A stretch of DNA of 64,000 bases from Leguminivora glycinivorella (GCF_023078275.1 NC_062979.1:22921848-22985847), one strand, 5' to 3'. Shown: positions 52,841 through 63,025, counted from the stretch's first letter. Translations and numbers: made by a program. The notes: a model not told the origin generated them from the letters alone.

Positions 52841-54784
52841 GTAAGTTTAATAAATGTAGAACAGAAGGGGATTGCTCAACTCGATCTTTACCAAGGAACA
52901 TTCTATCGTTGTATTGTTTCAAGAATTTTTGAGATTGATACCTCAGAATTCTTTGCCTAACTTAGCCACGTCGAACGTTTCTGGTTTAATTTTCAATGCT
53001 GACGAAAATACATCAATTTTAAAACTCCCTTTTACTGGTCCAAGCTAAAACCGTTGCTGACGATCATCGAATTTGGGTTTATCCTTCGTTGTAACAAAAT
53101 CGAACAACGTTTACTTCTTTAATCATTCGTAAAATGCTTCTCATCTTGATACAAGGAAAGAAGGTTTTTGACTATTCCGTCGCAGACGCATTGAAACTAC
53201 AAGTGATGACTCGAAAGAAGAAGAACTCTATACCTAGCATGTAAAAATTGTAAAATGACAACATAATTATGTATCATCCAAAATGAAGCTTTATCTTGAT
53301 TTATCCGCTCCAATTCATACAAACAACAGAGAAACAGACTTAAATTTAATCTAGTTAATACAATTTTAAGCAATGATGCACCTGATTTTACCAGAAATTG
53401 TTAACAAAAATCTCTATATTGATTCTAGTTTAAAGAAAAAAAAAAAGATGTATGATATATAAGTATTCTGATGTACCAATTCATTCAGACCCTTCAAATC
53501 CAGAAGTTTTACATACAGAAAAGGAGGACTGACCTACACATAAGTACATATAACCATTTATCGATGTAGAACCACCGTCGATATAGAGCACTACACTCGT
53601 AATATTAATATTAATAATACAACTGTCGAAAACCAAACGCACAAAAAAAGAAAAATAAATTTTAAGAAGAACGGAATCAAGCGGAAAGAGAGAAAATTAT
53701 TATGTCAAACAATCCTAAATGTATTTTGAATTTTTGAAGTATAAAATAAATAAAGATTGCTATTTTTCACTTGCTTGGCGAATAATAAATGAAATCCGTG
53801 TTTCTTTTTGTAAGAACTGCCAATGTCAACCGTTTTTAACCTTATATAACTCGGTAATAAAAACATTATTTTAATAGTGTATTATAGTAATAATACGAAT
53901 AACTTTGGATATCCAAGAGCGACACCTTTCGCCGTGTCGGTATAGCAAATTGATTTGTTGCAATGTAAAAAGCGAATTTTATTGTTTCATATTAATGTTA
54001 TGTTAGTTTTCACTAATGTTAGAATATTATATTAAGTTCAAATATGTTAATTTGTAACATAACTTATAACGAGGTTTTTTTATGCATGCAAATAAATGGT
54101 TACAATATCATACAGTTGTCTTTTATTCATTTAACAAATTGAATTGCTCTTGAAACTTAGTGCAGGTACTGCAGGTAAACGGGACTTTGCTAAAATGATA
54201 AACTCCTTTTAAAAAGAATGACAGTGCTAAAACCTAGTAATCGTCGCTGGTTTGTCATATAGCGGGCTTTTAGATTAGGAATGCATACAAATTATTTCGA
54301 TGTTAGTAGTCATTGCATAGCTTAAAAACGGTTACAGCATTTTTTTTAGAGCATATACGATAGTATAAAATTGTTTAGTGTCTTTACGGTTATTAAGCTA
54401 TGTTTTTAGATTATTATGCAATGCTCAGTTACGATTACTATAAACACGTAAATTTACTTTGCCGTTATTAAGCCATGTTTTATGTATTATTCAATCCTAA
54501 AAAACGGCTAAAGTATACTTAACCGTGTTTTAACAGTAAAATCATACATATTTTAGGAATTATTTGCATAACTTAAACACAAAATGGCGAATTTCTAATA
54601 AATTAAACAATATTTAATTAAATTGATTTTAAATAATGTTAGCGTGAATTTAGTTTTAATTTAAGAATAAAAGAAATCTGGACTAAATCGACACATTTCC
54701 TAGAGATATGGGTTTTTATGTTTTTTGCCCATATCTCAAAACTATCATTTGTGGGTTAGATGGGTTTTAGTGATAGGACGGCAG

Positions 54785-55795
54785 TGCGTATATGTGGTAT
54801 CTACAGTGTTTAATGTGAAACCTAACGTCTGCAGAATAGAGAACAAATAGGAGCGGGCCGATTACAGATCCCTGTGGGACTCCTCGGTTAAGCTTGGCTT
54901 TTTCTGAAAGAAGTGAGGAACCGTCACCAGAGCGTACCTTGACCATCTGCCATCGGTTACTGAGGTAGCTATGGAACCATTGTATAGTTTTCTGATCAAA
55001 ACCATAGTAAGCTAGCTTTGATAGAAGTAGATCTATATTTATACAATCAAATGCCCTAGAAAAGTCTAGGAGCACTAAAAGAGTACACATACCCTTATCC
55101 TGAGCATCTAATATGTTGTCAGTGACATCAAGCAAAGCAGTTGTGGTGCTACGTCCTTTCCGGAAACCCGATTGGACGTCTGGCAAAATGTTATTAGTTT
55201 CAAGGTAGGCAGTTAACTTGTGCACAGACAACTTTCTCCATTATTTTTGACAGACATGGGAGTATGCTAATTGGCCTAAGGTCTTTAATAGTAACAGGGT
55301 TGGGAATTTTGGGCAGAGGATTTACAACTGCTAACTTCCAAATATCAGGAAAGGTGCATGATAGAATAGACTTGTTAATTAAACTAGTCATAATGTCAAT
55401 TGTGTAAGGAAGCGTAAGAATAAGCATATGTAAATTTATCCCATCAGCACCCTCTGCATCAGACTTTAAATTCCTAATTATTTTAGTGACTTCACTCGAG
55501 TTAATTGTTTTTAAATGGAATACTGTGTCGCTGTGCCTGTGAAATTCAAAATAGGTTAACTGTGACATAGTTACATCTGTAGTTCCCGGCAGGTCAAGAA
55601 AATGTTTATTTATTACGCAAGGATTATTGAAAGTTGAAGGTAATTCATTATTCTTAGTGGGTAATATTGTCGATTTCAGATTTTTCCATAATGTTTTAGG
55701 GTCATGTATTTTACTATTTATATTTTGTTTAAAATAAGCCACCTTTTCGAAATATAGAGCCTTGTTCACTACAGACTTAAGGTCCTTGTAATATT
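54785..55795 (-). pseudogene. LINE ORF2, N-terminal part of reverse transcriptase (frameshifted)
   Basis: The order of RT motifs is clear: KDLRPISILPCLSKIMEKV, then SGFRKGRSTTTALLD, LLVLLDFSRAFDCIN (motif A with the first catalytic Asp) and NRGVPQGSVIGPLLFVLYS (motif B). A one-base insertion near 55216 separates the first motif block from the rest. At the left edge the frame reads YHIYA and runs into the inserted element, i.e. the break falls inside the YADD box. These lesions show the protein is not made. Confidence 0.9.
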
Positions 55796-56770
55796 TTTTT
55801 TATATCATTCGGGTTTCTGTGAAAGTCTGTTGCAGCAGTGTCGCGCAGATGCATCATGAACTTGACAGTGTCAGTAATCCACGGGCAAGATTGTACTTTG
55901 ACTAAGGATGTTTTTACTGGGGCATGTACATCAAATATAGTGAGAACTTTTTGGTTGAATATACTTACTATGTCATTGACACTGTCAAGATCCGACATCA
56001 GTTCCCACCCCGCGTTCTGCAGGTCCACATCAAGTTCTCTATCACAAATATCCTTATAAGGTCTATATGTGATGCGATATGGCTTCAATTTCTCTAGTTT
56101 CACATTAAAATCGCAAACCACAAGACAGTGACCATAAATACATCCTACGTTATCAATGGTTGTGTTATTTGCTAACATATCAGAACAGACAACGTCGATC
56201 AACGTCTGGCTGGTGTCAGTAAAATGTGTAGGCTGAGATACCAATTGTTTTAAATTAAAACTAGTTATAAAATTGTTGAATTGAGCAGTTTTAGCGTCAT
56301 AGTTTTGCAGTAAATTAATGTTGAAATCGCCTAATACAACCAAATGATCGTAACTGCGCATTGAACTAATCGAGTCACTAATAGCATCCAAAAAAATTTG
56401 TATGTCCATCCAAGGTGGTCGATACGCCGTACCTATTGCCAGCTTTCTTCCGTTGAGAGTAAACGTGATCCACATCTGCTCCACCAGCTTGTGCGACGGG
56501 TCAACAGGGTGAGGCCAGGTCCTAGCGCTGAGATGTCTCTTGATATAAAAGCCCACGCCTCCACCACGCGACCGGACGCCCTGTGGTCTGGGGATATGCC
56601 GAAAAGTGTACCCAGGAAGTTTCGGCGCCCGTCCCTCCTCGCCTGCCCTTAACCACGATTCGTTAATCGCCAGAACATCAACATCCTGCCGGGCAGCAGC
56701 CGCCATAAAATTGTCATGATTTGTACCAAGGGAACCTGCATTATACAAACCTATTCGAAGTGTTTTATTT
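55777..56770 (-). pseudogene. LINE ORF2, apurinic-type endonuclease domain
   Basis: This domain nicks target DNA before reverse transcription. Visible motifs are LYNAGSLGTN, the catalytic Glu in INESWLRAG, GVGFYIKR, VLGDFNINLL, QPTHFT and TLIDVVCSD. The usual SDH near the end reads YGH (GGT where GAT is expected), so a metal-binding Asp is lost. No ATG is in frame: an ATG upstream is out of phase across a 7-A run, and the frame ends early at 55777 because of an extra base in an 8-A run (55792-55799). Both are typical decay lesions. Confidence 0.88.
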
Positions 56771-56976
56771 TTTTAACATTACTTAAATACATTACTCCTG
56801 ACATATAATAATGAATACATGAGGAATTATATGACCTGCAAGTTATAGTTAGATGCATACAACAAAAATATTTTCCCTGTATATATTTCATGAAAATACA
56901 CATACAGTAATTACCATGCCACAATGAAAGTAGAGGTATAATTAGTAGTGAAGCACAACATACGACCGCCCGCACC

Positions 56977-57993
56977 TCAAACGGAGCTGGTCCTAAAAAC
57001 ACGGTCTACGTCCTCCTGAGAGCGAATTTGGATCGCCGGCTTTCCTTCTCCTTGTCGAGCATAGATCCGGCCACGCCTGGTCCACGAGAATCGCCACTGC
57101 TGCTGCCGACATAACTCTCGAACCTTATGAAACAGAAGGCGGTTCGTGCGAGTAAGGCGCTCATTAACGAAGACACGACAGGGAGGAGCCGACGGGTTGC
57201 CGTCGGTGAAGCTGATATTTCGTCGCACACGCGCTGCCTGTAGCAACTCATCGCGCAACTGCCGCCGCGACAGCCTAACTACAACGCGGCGCGGACGCCC
57301 CACTGCGTCATCGTCGACACCTTCCCCTCTCCTGTCCACAGCACCAACCCGCTCGGCGAAAACCACGTCGCGCTGGTCGAGAGTCATACCTAACTTGGCC
57401 GCTAGGACAGTGACCGTGTGCACAACGTTTTCACCCTTTGCCTCAGGGATGTGGCCGATGTCAAGGTCAGAGAGCAGCGCATCCTGGTCACGGTCGTTTA
57501 GCTCCAGTTGAAGGCGAGCTACCGTCTGCTGCAGCTCCACCACTGGTACTGCCGACGTTTGGCCTTCGGGGTCGCTGTCAGCGGAGCCCACCGGTCGCTC
57601 CTCCAAGCACCTAACTTTGTCCTCTAATACGTCAAGACGGCTAGAGAGGCCACCGAAGAGAGAATGCAATTTCGCCACCTCTTGTCGCAGGCCAGCGATG
57701 TCATCGCGCACAGCACCAAAGTCCGCGCGCAGCAAGCGCAGCTGCTCTGCAACATCCGCCTGTGGATCGGTCGGCGTATCGTCGTCATCGACAACATTCG
57801 ATTTCACCGGCGTGTTGTCAGAGTTGTCACGCCGAGCAGTGGTCGCTTTACACGTCGGGCACAGCCAAGTGGGGGCGACACGAGCGGTAATGCCCATGCC
57901 CACACAAGCCTTATGATAAGACTGTCCACATGAACACTTAGCGACCCCTGTCGATGCGAGGGGTTTACCACAAGCCGCTGCGCATACAACCAT
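56977..57993 (-). CDS. LINE ORF1 protein: PHD-like finger, coiled coil, FP-like domain
   Basis: 338 codons from the ATG at 57993 (a GTG three codons earlier is less likely). ORF1 proteins of these LINEs bind element RNA and help its return to chromatin. Residues 4-48 form a Cys4-His-Cys3 PHD-like finger: C4, C8, C20, C22, H27, C30, C45, C48. Residues about 85-135 (LRLLRADFGAVRDDIAGLR, KLHSLFGGLSSRLDVLEDKV) have heptads typical of a coiled coil. The C-terminal 160 residues (VVVRLSRRQLRDELL, RVFVNERLTRTNRLLFHKVR, RGRIYARQ) match the FP25K-like domain known from LINE ORF1s and baculoviruses. The frame is intact, unlike ORF2. Confidence 0.85.
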   Translation of the reverse strand: MVVCAAACGKPLASTGVAKCSCGQSYHKACVGMGITARVAPTWLCPTCKATTARRDNSDNTPVKSNVVDDDDTPTDPQADVAEQLRLLRADFGAVRDDIAGLRQEVAKLHSLFGGLSSRLDVLEDKVRCLEERPVGSADSDPEGQTSAVPVVELQQTVARLQLELNDRDQDALLSDLDIGHIPEAKGENVVHTVTVLAAKLGMTLDQRDVVFAERVGAVDRRGEGVDDDAVGRPRRVVVRLSRRQLRDELLQAARVRRNISFTDGNPSAPPCRVFVNERLTRTNRLLFHKVRELCRQQQWRFSWTRRGRIYARQGEGKPAIQIRSQEDVDRVFRTSSV

Positions 57994-58431
57994 TTCGCTC
58001 ACTATTGATTATGGTCACTAGAGGTTTTAAAAGTTCTAATGGTTTCAACTAGATGGCGCTAAACACAAGGCTTGTATGTAAATATGTGCTTTATTATATT
58101 CTGCTTGTTATTTATATTATATATAAATCCTTCGTGAATAAATGTCTCAGAAATACAATCATAACAATTAAAAGTTCATTCAATCAGCCGGCTTTTGTTT
58201 TTTTATATAAAAGTTTAGCGTACCCACCACACGTAAAAATCTGTTAGTGATAAACAGTAATTATGCTATCACACACTATAACAAACGCGCAGCTGGTCGC
58301 GCACACTAACACGAGATATGGGTTCACCAATGCACACATCGATAATCACACATGCAGGTAAATCGTGAGTTTGCTATTTTATAGCCAGAAAAAAAGCGCG
58401 ACCGTGACTGTGTGTGTTACCGTCCGTGACG
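57994..58431 (-). promoter_or_regulatory. 5' UTR of the LINE
   Basis: About 440 bp from the inferred 5' end to ORF1. It contains GC-richer patches (AGCGCGACCGTGACTG near 58394-58409). An internal RNA polymerase II promoter is expected for full-length LINEs but no specific element could be identified. Confidence 0.5.
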
Positions 58432-58545
58432 TCACAGTTCTAACCTAACCTAACCTACTTTCTGATAGCAGTTTCATTTTCCAGGGGGTCACAGTTCTAA
58501 CCTAACCTAACCTACTTTCTGATAGCAGTTTCATTCTCTAGTCCT
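58432..58545. repeat. CCTAA-bearing minisatellite, right part (about two units)
   Basis: Continues the array at 49985-50255 with the same phase: TCACAGTT, CTAACCTAACCTAACC, TACTTTCTGATAGCAG. It demonstrates that the LINE entered a pre-existing array. Confidence 0.85.
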
Positions 58546-58838
58546 TCTAGTACCTATTATAGTAGTTTTCGATTCTGCCAAAGCACATTATGGAAATTGA
58601 CTTTTCTGGACGCTAATTTGTATGACAAATGATGGTATGGAATGTGGTAATTACGGATTTCGATGATTCTGACAAATGACATTATGGAAACTGACTTTAT
58701 GGGAAACAAAGTTTCTGGCACTAGATTAATATAGTAAACAATGATTATGGCATAAGTTGTTATGAGAAACAATATTATGATTGTTGAATAGGATGGCAAA
58801 TAAAATTATGGCAAATGAAATTCTGGCAAATGGGGGTA

Positions 58839-59020
58839 TCCCATTTTATCTTTATTTTGCCTTTAGATATGCGTAGTTAAAATCTTCCTCGGGTCTTTAA
58901 AGCAGTATATGAGTCATATTGATTCATTCCAGCGCTAGTAATGCGGTATGACATTGCTGTTGACTGCATTACTGCCACCACTATCAAAGTTTAGTTCAAC
59001 ATCGATAATCCATTTTCAAT
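58839..59020. other. Short unassigned spacer
   Basis: AT-rich; nothing recognised. Confidence 0.4.
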
Positions 59021-59233
59021 AAGATACAGCGGGGCAAATCTCGACTGAGGGACAAATATCACCGGTCCATTCTTTCCATGTTTTACAATGTTTGCATTAT
59101 TAAATAGAGTGTCCACCGGTTATATATGGTAGGCGTGTTCAGTGGATTCTAAAACTCAACATCATAGTGTAATAATGGAAAAAATGGATTAGTTACAATT
59201 GTCCCCCTATCGAGATTTGCCCCGCTGTACCTT
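59021..59233. mobile_element. MITE family P2, intact copy
   Basis: The ends AAGATACAGCGGGGCAAATC and GATTTGCCCCGCTGTACCTT are mirrored for about 24 bp. The interior motifs TTCAGTGGAT and AATGGAAAAAATGGAT identify it as the family split by hAT 2 at 40067-42750. Confidence 0.85.
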
Positions 59234-59686
59234 ACAACAAACCTTCAATCAGCCTTTTTACAAATGAAATATAATTCTCCGAGAACATAAAAATCAAACA
59301 TTGAGTAACAAATTGAAAACATTGTATTCACTCCTGAAAATCGGAAGGACTTTGGAGACATTCGCCTTTTAAAAATATGATGCCAACCAATCTCCGCGTA
59401 TAGAGATTTGGAACTTACATTCAGGAGCAATACCCAAAGCTTCGTGCCATACAGGATTTAAATAGGTACCAATAAATTTATTCATAGCTAAATTATAGGG
59501 TATTCTTAACACAAAGCTCAGGAATACTGTAGCCCAAGGAACAAATAATTATGCTCATTACACAAATATTTCCCTTACCGGGATTCGATCGAAGGACCAT
59601 CGACGTAACAGGCAAGATCATTGCCAACTATTTATTGTAAACAGTAAGTAAACTGTTCATTAAATAAATATTTTTAATCTAATATA
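59234..59686. other. No recognisable gene
   Basis: AT-rich sequence. The region near 59575-59600 (TTACCGGGATTCGATCG) has a B-box-like GGATTCGAT but no supporting A box. Confidence 0.4.
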
Positions 59687-60645
59687 ACTCCTTGGATCCA
59701 TATACCAACAAAGCACAGCAAGTATTAAACTGCATGATCCCGGCCCAAAATTTAACATCAAGAAAGGAGTCAAGCAGGGCGACCCGTTATCCCCAAAATT
59801 GTTCACCTCATGCCTTCAACAGATTTTCCAAAAGCTGGCGACCAAGTGGGAAACAATGGGCATTGATGTCGGTGGTAAAAGGTTAACCAACTTGCGTTTT
59901 GCCGACGACATAGTGTTATTCTCTCACTCTGCACCCCATCTGGAACAAATGCTGCAAGACCTCAGCACTGCAAGTCTTGAAGTCGGACTCGAAATGAACA
60001 GGGCTAAAACCAAGTTAATGACTAACAGAGCGAAACCTAGGGTCACGGTTGATGGGCAGGATAGATATATCTATTTGGGCCAGATAGCATCCTTCGAAAA
60101 CAGGCAGTCTAAGGAAATCGATCGACGCATCGAAAATGCCTGGAAGAGCTTCTGGTCCATGAAGGCGTTAATGAAGGGCAACCTTCCACTGACACTAAAG
60201 CGCAAACCCGTCGACATGTGTATCCTGCCTATCCTAACCTACGGCGCCCAAACTTGGTCGTTAACGGAAGTCGAAAAGTCCCGACTCAAGATTTGCCAAC
60301 GAGCAATGGAGCGCAGCATACTTGGAGTTCGTAGAACCGATCGAGTTAGAAACACTGAACTGCGCTCCAAAACAGGTATAATAGATGTGGGTGCTAAGAC
60401 AGCCAAACTTAAGTGGGATTGGGCAGGGCATGTATGCCGGATGCACCCGGAACGGTGGGCCAAAGTGACGACTGAGTGGTTACCGCAAATTAGCCGGGGC
60501 AGAGGACGACCAAAGAAGAGATGGCGGGACGACCTTGACGTATTTTGCAGAAACTGGCAAGAGCGGGCATCAAACCGTGAGGACTGGAGAAAAGAAGGGG
60601 AGGCCTTTGCCCAGCAGTGGGACACCATATAGGCTATTAAAAAAA
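59687..60645 (+). mobile_element. 5'-truncated RTE-like LINE insertion
   Basis: Flanked by an 11-bp duplication AATCTAATATA (59676-59686 and 60646-60656), 5'-truncated, with a short A tail (60638-60647) directly after the stop codon. These are the hallmarks of target-primed reverse transcription. Related fragments are at 40969-41184 and, more distantly, 62176-62304. Confidence 0.9.
59690..60632 (+). pseudogene. RTE-like LINE ORF2, C-terminal two thirds of RT and tail domain
   Basis: The frame is open from the truncation point. It shows GVKQGDPLSPKLF (RT motif B), LRFADDIVLF (motif C, both catalytic Asp present), LGLEMNRAKTKLM-like thumb sequence (VGLEMNRAKTKLMTN) and ILTYGAQTWSLT. The family tail DWAGHVCRM, RWAKVTTEWLP, RGRGRPKKRWRDDL follows, ending AFAQQWDTI. 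It has no lesion over about 310 codons, but lacks the endonuclease and RT motifs 1-A. It cannot act alone. The clean frame implies a young copy. Confidence 0.92.
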
Positions 60646-60656
60646 AATCTAATATA

Positions 60657-61040
60657 TATTTTTAATCTTATAATTTTTAACCATATATAAAACTCAAATT
60701 GCAAAACTAAAATTGTTAACAGTGTAGCAATTGTTATCCTAATTTATAGATCTGAATACGCAAGAAGATTTCCAGTAGACAAAGGGGTTCCTAAATCAAC
60801 AGAAACACAAGGGAGTGCCATTAGGCGGGATCAAATATTCCAAATATAATTGTGGAAGATATGTTCCATGGGATCGGGTTCGAGATATGTAAGGTATTAG
60901 ATATGGATTGGTTCAATTATTTGGAGATGTGTAACGGAAAATGTTATTGTCTCATGTTGTTTTACTTTCAGAAGAAATAATGGTGTTTTGTTATACATAA
61001 GGTAGAGAGGGGCAATGGTACACGTGTTCAGTGGATACTT
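60657..61040. other. No recognisable gene
   Basis: AT-rich. At 61003-61035 a partial family P2 end (AAGGTAGAGAGGGGCAATGG, GTGTTCAGTGGATAC) appears, interrupted by the SINE at 61050. Confidence 0.45.
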
Positions 61041-61049
61041 TATTATGGA

Positions 61050-61285
61050 CGATCGTTCTGGCTCAGTCGGTAGTGACCCTGCCTGCTAAGCCGAGGTCCT
61101 GGGTTCGAATCCCGGAAAGGGCATTTGTTTGTGCGATGAGCACAAATATTTGTTCCTGAGCTATGGATGTTTTCTATGTATATTTAAGTATGTATATCGT
61201 CGCTTAGCACCCATAGTATAAGCTTTGTTTGGGGCTAAGTTGATCTGTGTAAGGTGTCCTCAATATTTATTTATTTATTATGTCA
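61050..61285 (+). mobile_element. SINE S1, copy 3
   Basis: Head TTCTGGCTCAGTCGGTAG, B box GGTTCGAATCC, body TTGTTCCTGAGCTATGGATG and TCGTCGCTTAGCACCCATAG, tail ATTTATTTATTTATTA. It appears to sit inside a MITE P2 remnant. Confidence 0.85.
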
Positions 61286-61309
61286 TTCTAGTTTCCGTGT
61301 GGTGACGGG

Positions 61310-61515
61310 TTAAGAATTTTACCACTCCCTTTCTTCCCGTGGGTGTCGTAGAAGTTAAATTGTGGCGTATGCGAGAGGCTGCCAACCTGTCACTGCAGTG
61401 TCAAAATTTCGTTTTCTATCAACCTCTTTTTGCCAAGAGGGGCACTGAAACTTGAGTATTTTCATGTGCTCTGCCTACCCCTTAATGGGATACAGGCGTG
61501 ATTGTATGTATATAT
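61310..61515 (+). mobile_element. Retroposon family D copy
   Basis: TTCCGTGTGGTGACGGGTTAAG, CCCGTGGGTGTCGTAGAAG, TTAAATTGTGGCGTATGCGAG and GGGATACAGGCGTGATTG, then TATG-type tail. It lacks the GTCGACTGTGGGATATGGG segment present at 62785. Confidence 0.8.
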
Positions 61516-61642
61516 GGAGGCGCTGTTCAGATTCTTGATAATTAATAGAGAAAACGGTCACTAGAACCAAAACTTACTTTAACCGAAAATTATGACAATT
61601 TCTGTGACGTTTTTACTATCGAGTACCTACCTAACGTATTTT

Positions 61643-61771
61643 GGGGGTTACCAAGAAGTGCTAACGCCGTTCAATTTATGACGCAAGAGAGGGACGGAGC
61701 TATATAACTGGTATAGCTGTGTCCCTTTCTCACGTAAACTGATCGGCTTTAATACATCATAGTAACCCCCC
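61643..61771. mobile_element. Palindromic MITE family P1, copy 2
   Basis: GGGGGTTACCAAGAAGTGC and the mirrored CATCATAGTAACCCCC, with inner AGGGACGGAGCTATA and TATAGCTGTGTCCCT. More diverged than the copy at 30133. Confidence 0.8.
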
Positions 61772-62175
61772 TGAACTCGTAGTAGCGTTGGACGGTACTA
61801 TCAGCTTCAAAAGTGCAAGGAGAAATTATGAATAAATTCATTGAATAATTCGCCATGCACTTTTGCAGCTAGTACATCGATCACCCTTGCCGTAATAGCC
61901 GTGAAAATGAACACGCTCGCCTCAATAACGCCTGAGCGAGGTAAATTTTTAATGGCCAGGGGAAATTCACAAAGCTACTAGTTCCACTGAAGAGTAAAGC
62001 TGGCCTTTAGGTCTGAACCAAAGTGCTGGATGTCTATCTATTTTGGATTCGATATTAAGCTTAGAAATGACAGTCATGTGATACGACTGTAAGATGCAAG
62101 ACCGAAAAATGGAGCCAAAAAGTCCTCATGTAGCACCCCAGAGATGGTTCAAGAGCTCAAAGCCCACCACTCAAA
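61772..62175. other. No recognisable gene
   Basis: 61795-61870 has the mirrored GTGCAAGGAGAAATTATG and CATGCACTTTTGCAG region. 62100-62175 is probably decayed upstream sequence of the LINE tail that follows. Confidence 0.4.
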
Positions 62176-62304
62176 CGATGGGAGGACGAAATTATAACCA
62201 CTGTAGGGCCTTTCTGGACTAGACTGGCCAGGCAGAGGAAATACTGGAAAGAGCTGAAGGAGGCCTATGCCAACAGGCACACTGAACTACGCGACTTCAT
62301 CTAA
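62176..62304 (+). pseudogene. LINE ORF2 C-terminal tail (third RTE-like family)
   Basis: The frame starting at 62176 reads RWEDEIITTVGPFWTRLARQ, then RKYWKELKEAYANRHTELRD and a stop. This is the 'RWxDDI ... W.rlA..R..W..l.EAy' ending of RTE-type LINEs. A (GATA)n tail follows at 62349-62366. Nothing upstream is readable as protein, so this is a short decayed copy. Confidence 0.8.
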
Positions 62305-62784
62305 ACAAACAATCATAAACACTAGACCACGTTCAGAAGAAAAGGCTAAATAGATAGATAGATAGATGCGACTGTAATTTAATAGAAGAGATTGTGGAGG
62401 ATTAAAAAACAAACGAAAATCAAAAAACGAGTGAATTAAAGCCTGAGAAGATAAGAAAAGAACAGGTGAAAGACCATATGAATGATGATAGAAAGGTATA
62501 TGTAGAACTAAAAGGCAATAAAGCGATAGGCAAAGTACAGTAAGCAAATGGTGATGAAGTTTATTAACAGTCTAACTAGTAGAAGAAGAGTAGAAATTAA
62601 AAATTGGCACTGCCGCAATGTCTCCCTTCAAACCAAAATGTATTGTAAGAATACGGAAGGACACTACGATGTTGCTACTTACTATTCTAACTTACCATAC
62701 TAAGACTTCTGAGTTTTTTTATAGGTTAAAGAAAGGGGACCCTAGCAAAGGCCGGAATAAGTCTAAGTAGAAGAAGAATACGTG
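62305..62784. other. LINE 3' region and unassigned sequence
   Basis: Includes the (ATAG)n run at 62347-62366. The minus frame 62287-62547 is not protein-like. Nothing else recognised. Confidence 0.4.
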
Positions 62785-63025
62785 TGGTGACGGGTTAAGA
62801 ATTTCACCACCCCCTTTCTTCCTGTGGGTGTCGTAGAAGTCGACTGTGGGATATGGGTTAAATTGTGGCGTAGGCGAGAGGCTGACAACCTGTCACTGCA
62901 ATGTCACAATTTTTGTTGTCTTTCAACCCTTTTTTGCCAAGAGTGGCACTGAAACAGTAGTTCATGTGCGCTGCCTACCCCTTTATGGGATACAGGCGTG
63001 ATAATATGTATGTATGTATGTAGAA
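62785..63025 (+). mobile_element. Retroposon family D, most complete copy
   Basis: From GTGTGGTGACGGGTTAAG through GTCGACTGTGGGATATGGG, GCGTAGGCGAGAGGCTGAC and TTTTTTGCCAAGAGTGGCAC to GGGATACAGGCGTGATAA with a (TATG)n tail. Confidence 0.8.

Larger units (their letters stand above)
51694..54784. mobile_element. 3.1-kb DNA transposon-like insertion in the LINE (4-bp TSD)
   Basis: The ends are CTGCCGTCCTATCACTA and its mirror, continuing about 25 bp (AAACCC, then TCTAA) with two mismatches. TGCG lies outside both (51690-51693 and 54785-54788), a 4-bp duplication. The subterminal zones at each side contain palindromic arrays of ACGGCTAAAG and CTTTAACCGT: 52011-52110 on the left, 54325-54337 and 54384-54532 on the right. 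The interior has two exon-like segments (see below) and AATAAA signals near 53741 and 54090, but no transposase domain that I recognise. Elements with 4-bp duplications include Chapaev-, Sola- and Ginger-type groups; which of these applies is not resolved. Confidence 0.85.
50256..58431 (-). mobile_element. Full-length LINE (CR1/Jockey superfamily), decayed and split
   Basis: The 3' end is an (ATTCT)n tail on the minus strand (AGAAT repeats at 50256-50281). The 5' end is at about 58431. TCACAGTT is present on both sides (50248-50255 and 58432-58439), compatible with an 8-bp or longer duplication, although the target is itself repetitive. Without the 3.1-kb insertion the element is about 5.1 kb, with a 0.44-kb 5' UTR, ORF1, ORF2 and 3' UTR. 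ORF2 carries indels in homopolymers and an inserted transposon, so this copy is dead. Confidence 0.85.
49727..58838. mobile_element. Outer repeat or foldback element of the three-layer nest
   Basis: Left flank (49740-49980) and right flank (58560-58838) are made of imperfect copies of a TTTGCCxxAAT motif in opposite orientation: CATTTGCCCGAATTTCATTTGCC versus GGCAAATGAAATTCTGGCAAATG. Between them sits the CCTAA-rich minisatellite now split by a LINE. Inverted arrays of short repeats around a minisatellite are foldback-like. Exact ends and a target duplication were not established. Confidence 0.55.

Noticed and set aside
57146..57933. Plus-strand frames opposite LINE ORF1 (57146-57511, 57617-57916, 57664-57933)
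   Set aside because: Shadows of the GC-rich minus-strand ORF1; Arg/Ser-rich without domains.
60239..60628. Minus-strand 129-codon frame
   Set aside because: Antisense shadow of the RTE-like LINE frame at 59690-60632.
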